Source of the DNA: CBDUXT01 sp965371245
GTDB lineage: Bacteria; Planctomycetota; Phycisphaerae; UBA1845
Direction: 5' to 3'
DNA length: 8,975 bases
Assembly (NCBI GenBank): GCA_965371245.1
Contig: CBDUXT010000151.1
Span: 1 to 8,975, forward strand
Part shown: positions 7,601 to 8,975 of the stretch, piece after piece
How positions within the stretch are numbered: the stretch's first letter is position 1
Layout: every line of letters starts with the position of its first letter
Program-made: the position numbers and the translations under genes
Notes under the pieces: generated by a model
The model's database searches: none
What the model saw: only the letters and a program-made list of their open reading frames with translations
Told to the model about the DNA's origin: nothing

Positions 7601-8012
7601 CGTGGTCGCTGTAGTTCACATCGACCCATCCCTGGATCATCGTGCTGTAGGCCGGGTCGATAAAGGCGAACATGTAGGCGCCCGGCTTCATCAACGTCAC
7701 GTTCTGTGTGATGTCGGTGCCGTCGAAGCCATTGCCCCAGAGCGCGACGTGTCGTAACTGGGTCGGCACGGTCGGGTTCGATCCGCCGAAGCCGCCCTCC
7801 TGGAACCCCCGGTAGCCGCGGTCAACGACCAACTGGGCGTTGGACGGTGAGTCGGCCATGCTGTATTGCGGCCCCTCGCCCGGCAGGGCGAAACGAACCG
7901 CAACCGACGAGAAATCCGCATGGCGGATGGCCGTCGTCGTCGAGTGTCGCATGCAACCCGTCAACAAGATCGGGACCGCGAGCACCGCGGTGATTAGTGA
8001 ATGACGTCTCAT
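4671..8012 (-). CDS. Large multidomain lipoprotein with coiled coil, 50-residue tandem repeats and a duplicated Cys motif; function unknown
   Basis: 1113 residues; I recognise no named family. The ATG at 8012 has AGGAG (complement of 8021-8025) 8 nt upstream and begins a lipoprotein signal, MRRHSLITAVLAVPILLTGC, with lipobox LLTG and lipidated Cys20. The frame is open to 8096, but the upstream codons lack these features. Regions: about 30-160 is globular (ALWGNGFDGTDITQNVTLMK, FAFIDPAY); 180-255 is mixed; about 262-432 is charged and helical, probably a coiled coil (DRLERRR, EIERMDVHMAGLRERRM). From 485 to 1010 it is disordered and rich in Lys, Thr, Pro, Arg and Asn. This holds three exact-length 50-residue repeats plus a partial one (608-787), and two Cys motifs (824-846 and 906-927). 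Residues about 1011-1113 form a compact alpha/beta-looking domain (NRYIVVLMTALDDYPVLVTADAAEARRFAR). No other Cys exists. Envelope attachment is well supported. A structural or polyanion-binding role is inferred only from the basic tail. Confidence 0.88.
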   Translation of the reverse strand: MRRHSLITAVLAVPILLTGCMRHSTTTAIRHADFSSVAVRFALPGEGPQYSMADSPSNAQLVVDRGYRGFQEGGFGGSNPTVPTQLRHVALWGNGFDGTDITQNVTLMKPGAYMFAFIDPAYSTMIQGWVDVNYSDHDMLDILQKWLNSIPKQKQQLAFNFDAQGRMDGNSPGTFQNFANELGAFDRLEERINRAINAELAARGRRHVAVAQFLKRTELLLLPGEDETFRKTTRAAFTEDDLAGVRSGDALTKIILVADYQDTQWKLNHVNRLYNDLTRAKVVLKGVVDRLERRRGMFLLTDHLHDHDAEFLSNERQLQYAIGEIERMDVHMAGLRERRMALAFISELVAPESNFFALDREHADLIRERRVVEAEMKQLDVTLTGLREDNPKRVAVERNRQNASAGMAAIDSQLIDLEQARTALEMMIDTTDILHRQGDKRLLTSTFVGQQLPFRVREAIEHEALMTVRLEGSDKVFVPGPVGVPSVVAASSTPARNRSIVVGPSRSVHVTTEPAKSNTPRRMVTSGTARPNTTSSDRGGPTGQDAHKNVKPTTTRWTRPSPPKTKTPTKSSSTWKPKPVTGTRTTQATPPKSVVQPVRRQAPKTDTKMVTPGKRVATAKKPTAPAPNRWDGFKRRPASSTNNKSKPAPKTTTTTKRKMVTPGKRVATAKKPTTPAPNRRDGFKRRPASSTKSKTKPAPKTTTTTKRKMVTPGKRVTTAKKPTTPAPNRWDRSKTRTASSTKSKTKPAPKTTTTTKRNTGTPGKRVASVTKPSPPANGLRGQNKWKRFGPPAPTESKNNGRSATTVSRRGNKSGRNQGNNDAESIACELPLFVKLLVPPCWFASDLYNNNPRSTAKVPNRNTRTSAATKNRSKRSTHVHSVKKQPKKPTKARTVRRRSNNADDGDSVCNLPFFVKALVPPCWFASDFKNKTSSSNGTTSRGRLAASRNNKPDKVNKAKNYPRKPKVTSRWAKKVDSPRESAQKNRSQLVGLKDNDRNVKNNRNKSGNIGNRYIVVLMTALDDYPVLVTADAAEARRFARQDEWVTQALVTHARKQAGRDHVRLSGVGIWKMVDGDPQSFELIQRFDAGDARGFDARKFSPLVFQPARFGRKRK
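5232..5297 (-). repeat. Cys motif, copy 2 (within the lipoprotein)
   Basis: Residues 906-927 of the 1113-residue protein: SVCNLPFFVKALVPPC then WFASDF, preceded by the acidic NADDGD and followed by KNKT. The Cys residues are 908 and 921. It is a hydrophobic, ordered-looking island within basic disordered sequence. Confidence 0.85.
5475..5543 (-). repeat. Cys motif, copy 1 (within the lipoprotein)
   Basis: Residues 824-846: SIACELPLFVKLLVPPC then WFASDL, preceded by NNDAE and followed by YNNN. The Cys residues are 827 and 840, with the same spacing as copy 2, 81 residues away. Of 16 residues identical between the copies, 6 use different codons, so the peptide rather than the DNA is conserved. 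Confidence 0.85.
5697..6191 (-). repeat. 150-bp in-frame tandem repeat array, three units plus a partial fourth
   Basis: Three consecutive 150-bp units (6191-6042, 6041-5892, 5891-5742) encode 50 residues each, and a decayed fourth covers about 15 codons. Each unit starts with a version of KMVTPGKRVATAKKP, continues through PAPNRxD and PASSTKSKTKPAPK, and ends TTTTTKR. The first two units in gene order differ at about 10 of 150 bases by eye; the third has diverged more. The unit length being a multiple of three keeps the frame open under copy-number change. The product is basic and Pro/Thr-rich, hence probably disordered. Confidence 0.92.
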
Positions 8013-8583
8013 GTTCTTCGCTCCTATTTCGGACAACTCTCGTGTGGCTGCGCGTCCGCCGAGATCCTGTATCGTTGGTGCTCTTAACGGAAACACCGAA
8101 CCCTGAATGTCTGTCAGTCCGGGTTGACCCGGTTGCCGTTCGCCACCGACCGAAACGACCGGCGCTTATTGTGGGCGAACCACGATCAACAAACGTGGCG
8201 CCTCGACATCCAACCGATTCGAGGTCCGCGGCGGCGATCCGCCCGTCCACATCTCCCGGTTCATCGAGCAAAGGGGGGAGCCAGATAAGGAATTCACTCT
8301 TTCGGAAGTGATTCGGGCCGCCGCGGCCTCTGAGGGCCTGGATTATGGGGCCTGCCTCATGCAGAAAGCAAGAAAATCGGATGTGGCGCCGCATGTCGGC
8401 TCCAGGCCGAGCGCTACGGTTATCGGCAGTGGCGGACGGCGGGTCGATGCGCGCGCCGGGCTGCGCGGACAGTACACGAGCCGTGATCGGTCCGAAGACA
8501 ACGCTATCGGACACTGTCGCAGCTTGGGTGAATCCGTGTGAACACACGAACAACCAAACGTCAAGGGTGCGTAGCGACTTCAT
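8013..8583. other. Gene-poor region upstream of the lipoprotein gene
   Basis: I see no confident gene. The lipoprotein promoter should lie in the first 100-150 bases, but no clear -35/-10 pair is visible. One minus-strand open frame starts at ATG 8583 with a weakly signal-peptide-like beginning (MKSLRTLDVWLFVCSHGF then TQAATVSDS). It has only a poor ribosome site (GGGTG), then loses any protein-like character, and runs about 190 bases into the lipoprotein gene in another frame. It could be a decayed secreted-protein gene or chance. Confidence 0.4.
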
Positions 8584-8657
8584 CGTGGCACCCACGACCG
8601 ACCGCTAATGCCACGAGTTGGCACTCCTCCAGTAACCTCGCCGGGGATGTCCTTGAC

Positions 8658-8732
8658 TGGCATGGCCAAGCGCAGCGCGCCCATGTGCTGGGTGGACCGA
8701 CACATGCCCGCGCCTCCGGCTTGGGCATGCCA
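8658..8732. repeat. Long imperfect inverted repeat (about 75 nt)
   Basis: TGGCATGGCCAAGC (8658-8671) pairs with GCTTGGGCATGCCA (8719-8732) with one mismatch in 14. Inside, GCGCGCCCATGTG (8675-8687) pairs with CACATGCCCGCGC (8701-8713) with two mismatches, around a 13-nt loop. The arms form one extended hairpin or cruciform. It is non-coding as far as I can see. Confidence 0.75.
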
Positions 8733-8815
8733 CCCGAAAAACGGGAGAACCTTTTGGGAAATGGCACTAGTGGATGGTCACACCTCATTTTGCGGGTTCA
8801 GATCCACCCCGTTCC

Positions 8816-8890
8816 GTGTGCCACTGCTCGTGAGCAGTGCCTACGGCGGCTCTCGTGGAATCCCTGCACGGCTCGAGAGCAGTGGCACAC
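8816..8890. repeat. Perfect 14-bp inverted repeat enclosing two nested palindromes
   Basis: GTGTGCCACTGCTC (8816-8829) is the exact reverse complement of GAGCAGTGGCACAC (8877-8890), 47 nt apart. The left arm also forms its own palindrome, CACTGCTC-GT-GAGCAGTG (8822-8839). The right arm overlaps a 7-bp hairpin, GCTCTCG/CGAGAGC (8849-8855 with 8874-8880). The folds compete, so the element can switch between one long stem and two short ones. Confidence 0.78.
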
Positions 8891-8975
8891 CCGCAGACTC
8901 AGGCGTGGCGATGCACTAGCCCCAAAATAAGCGAGCGCGGGTTCGTTGTTGAGCGTTGGCGCGCCTGTTCGGTCT
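8891..8975. other. Window end, nothing recognised
   Basis: These 85 bases hold no open frame with a start and ribosome site and no repeat beyond GC-rich runs. A gene could begin past the edge. Confidence 0.4.

Noticed and set aside
8230..8280. Dockerin-like translation (GDVDGRIAAADLESVG) on the minus strand
   Set aside because: Too short, missing the calcium-loop NGD pattern and a second repeat, and in a frame with no supported gene.

Overview
The window is GC-rich (about 60% by eye) and most likely comes from a planctomycete (Planctomycetota, possibly Phycisphaerae-like). The evidence is a decayed C-terminal fragment of the right-handed beta-helix secreted proteins abundant in that phylum, a lipid A gene (lpxD), a very long secreted lipoprotein with a disordered tail, and palindrome-rich spacers. 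The taxonomic call is inference. No integrase, transposase, CRISPR array or plasmid gene was found.

Layout: 1-53 is the 3' part of a tRNA-Leu(CAG) cut by the window edge. 65-1867 (-) encodes a secreted CocE/NonD-type serine hydrolase, divergent from a TetR-family regulator at 2029-2604 (+). The divergent spacer carries two near-identical palindromic operators that exactly bracket a sigma70-like promoter for the regulator. 2605-3322 has no intact gene; 2642-2896 is the beta-helix remnant. 3323-4375 (+) is lpxD. 4376-4670 is a convergent spacer with a GC-rich hairpin element and a strong terminator-like stem. 4671-8012 (-) encodes a 1113-residue lipoprotein. 8013-8583 has no convincing gene. 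8584-8890 is a palindrome-dense element, followed by 85 featureless bases.

The hydrolase and TetR regulator form one regulatory unit: the regulator probably represses itself, and perhaps the esterase, until an ester-derived ligand binds. LpxD and the lipoprotein both concern the cell envelope but are convergent and separate.

The most novel item is the lipoprotein. It has a lipobox, an unrecognised N-terminal domain and a long coiled coil. These are followed by exact 50-residue Lys/Thr/Pro tandem repeats, two copies of a Cys-containing motif (CxLPxFVKxLVPPCWFASD) embedded in basic disordered sequence, and a small C-terminal domain. The four Cys of the two motifs are the only cysteines besides the lipidated one. 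The codons of the two copies have diverged while the peptide is conserved.
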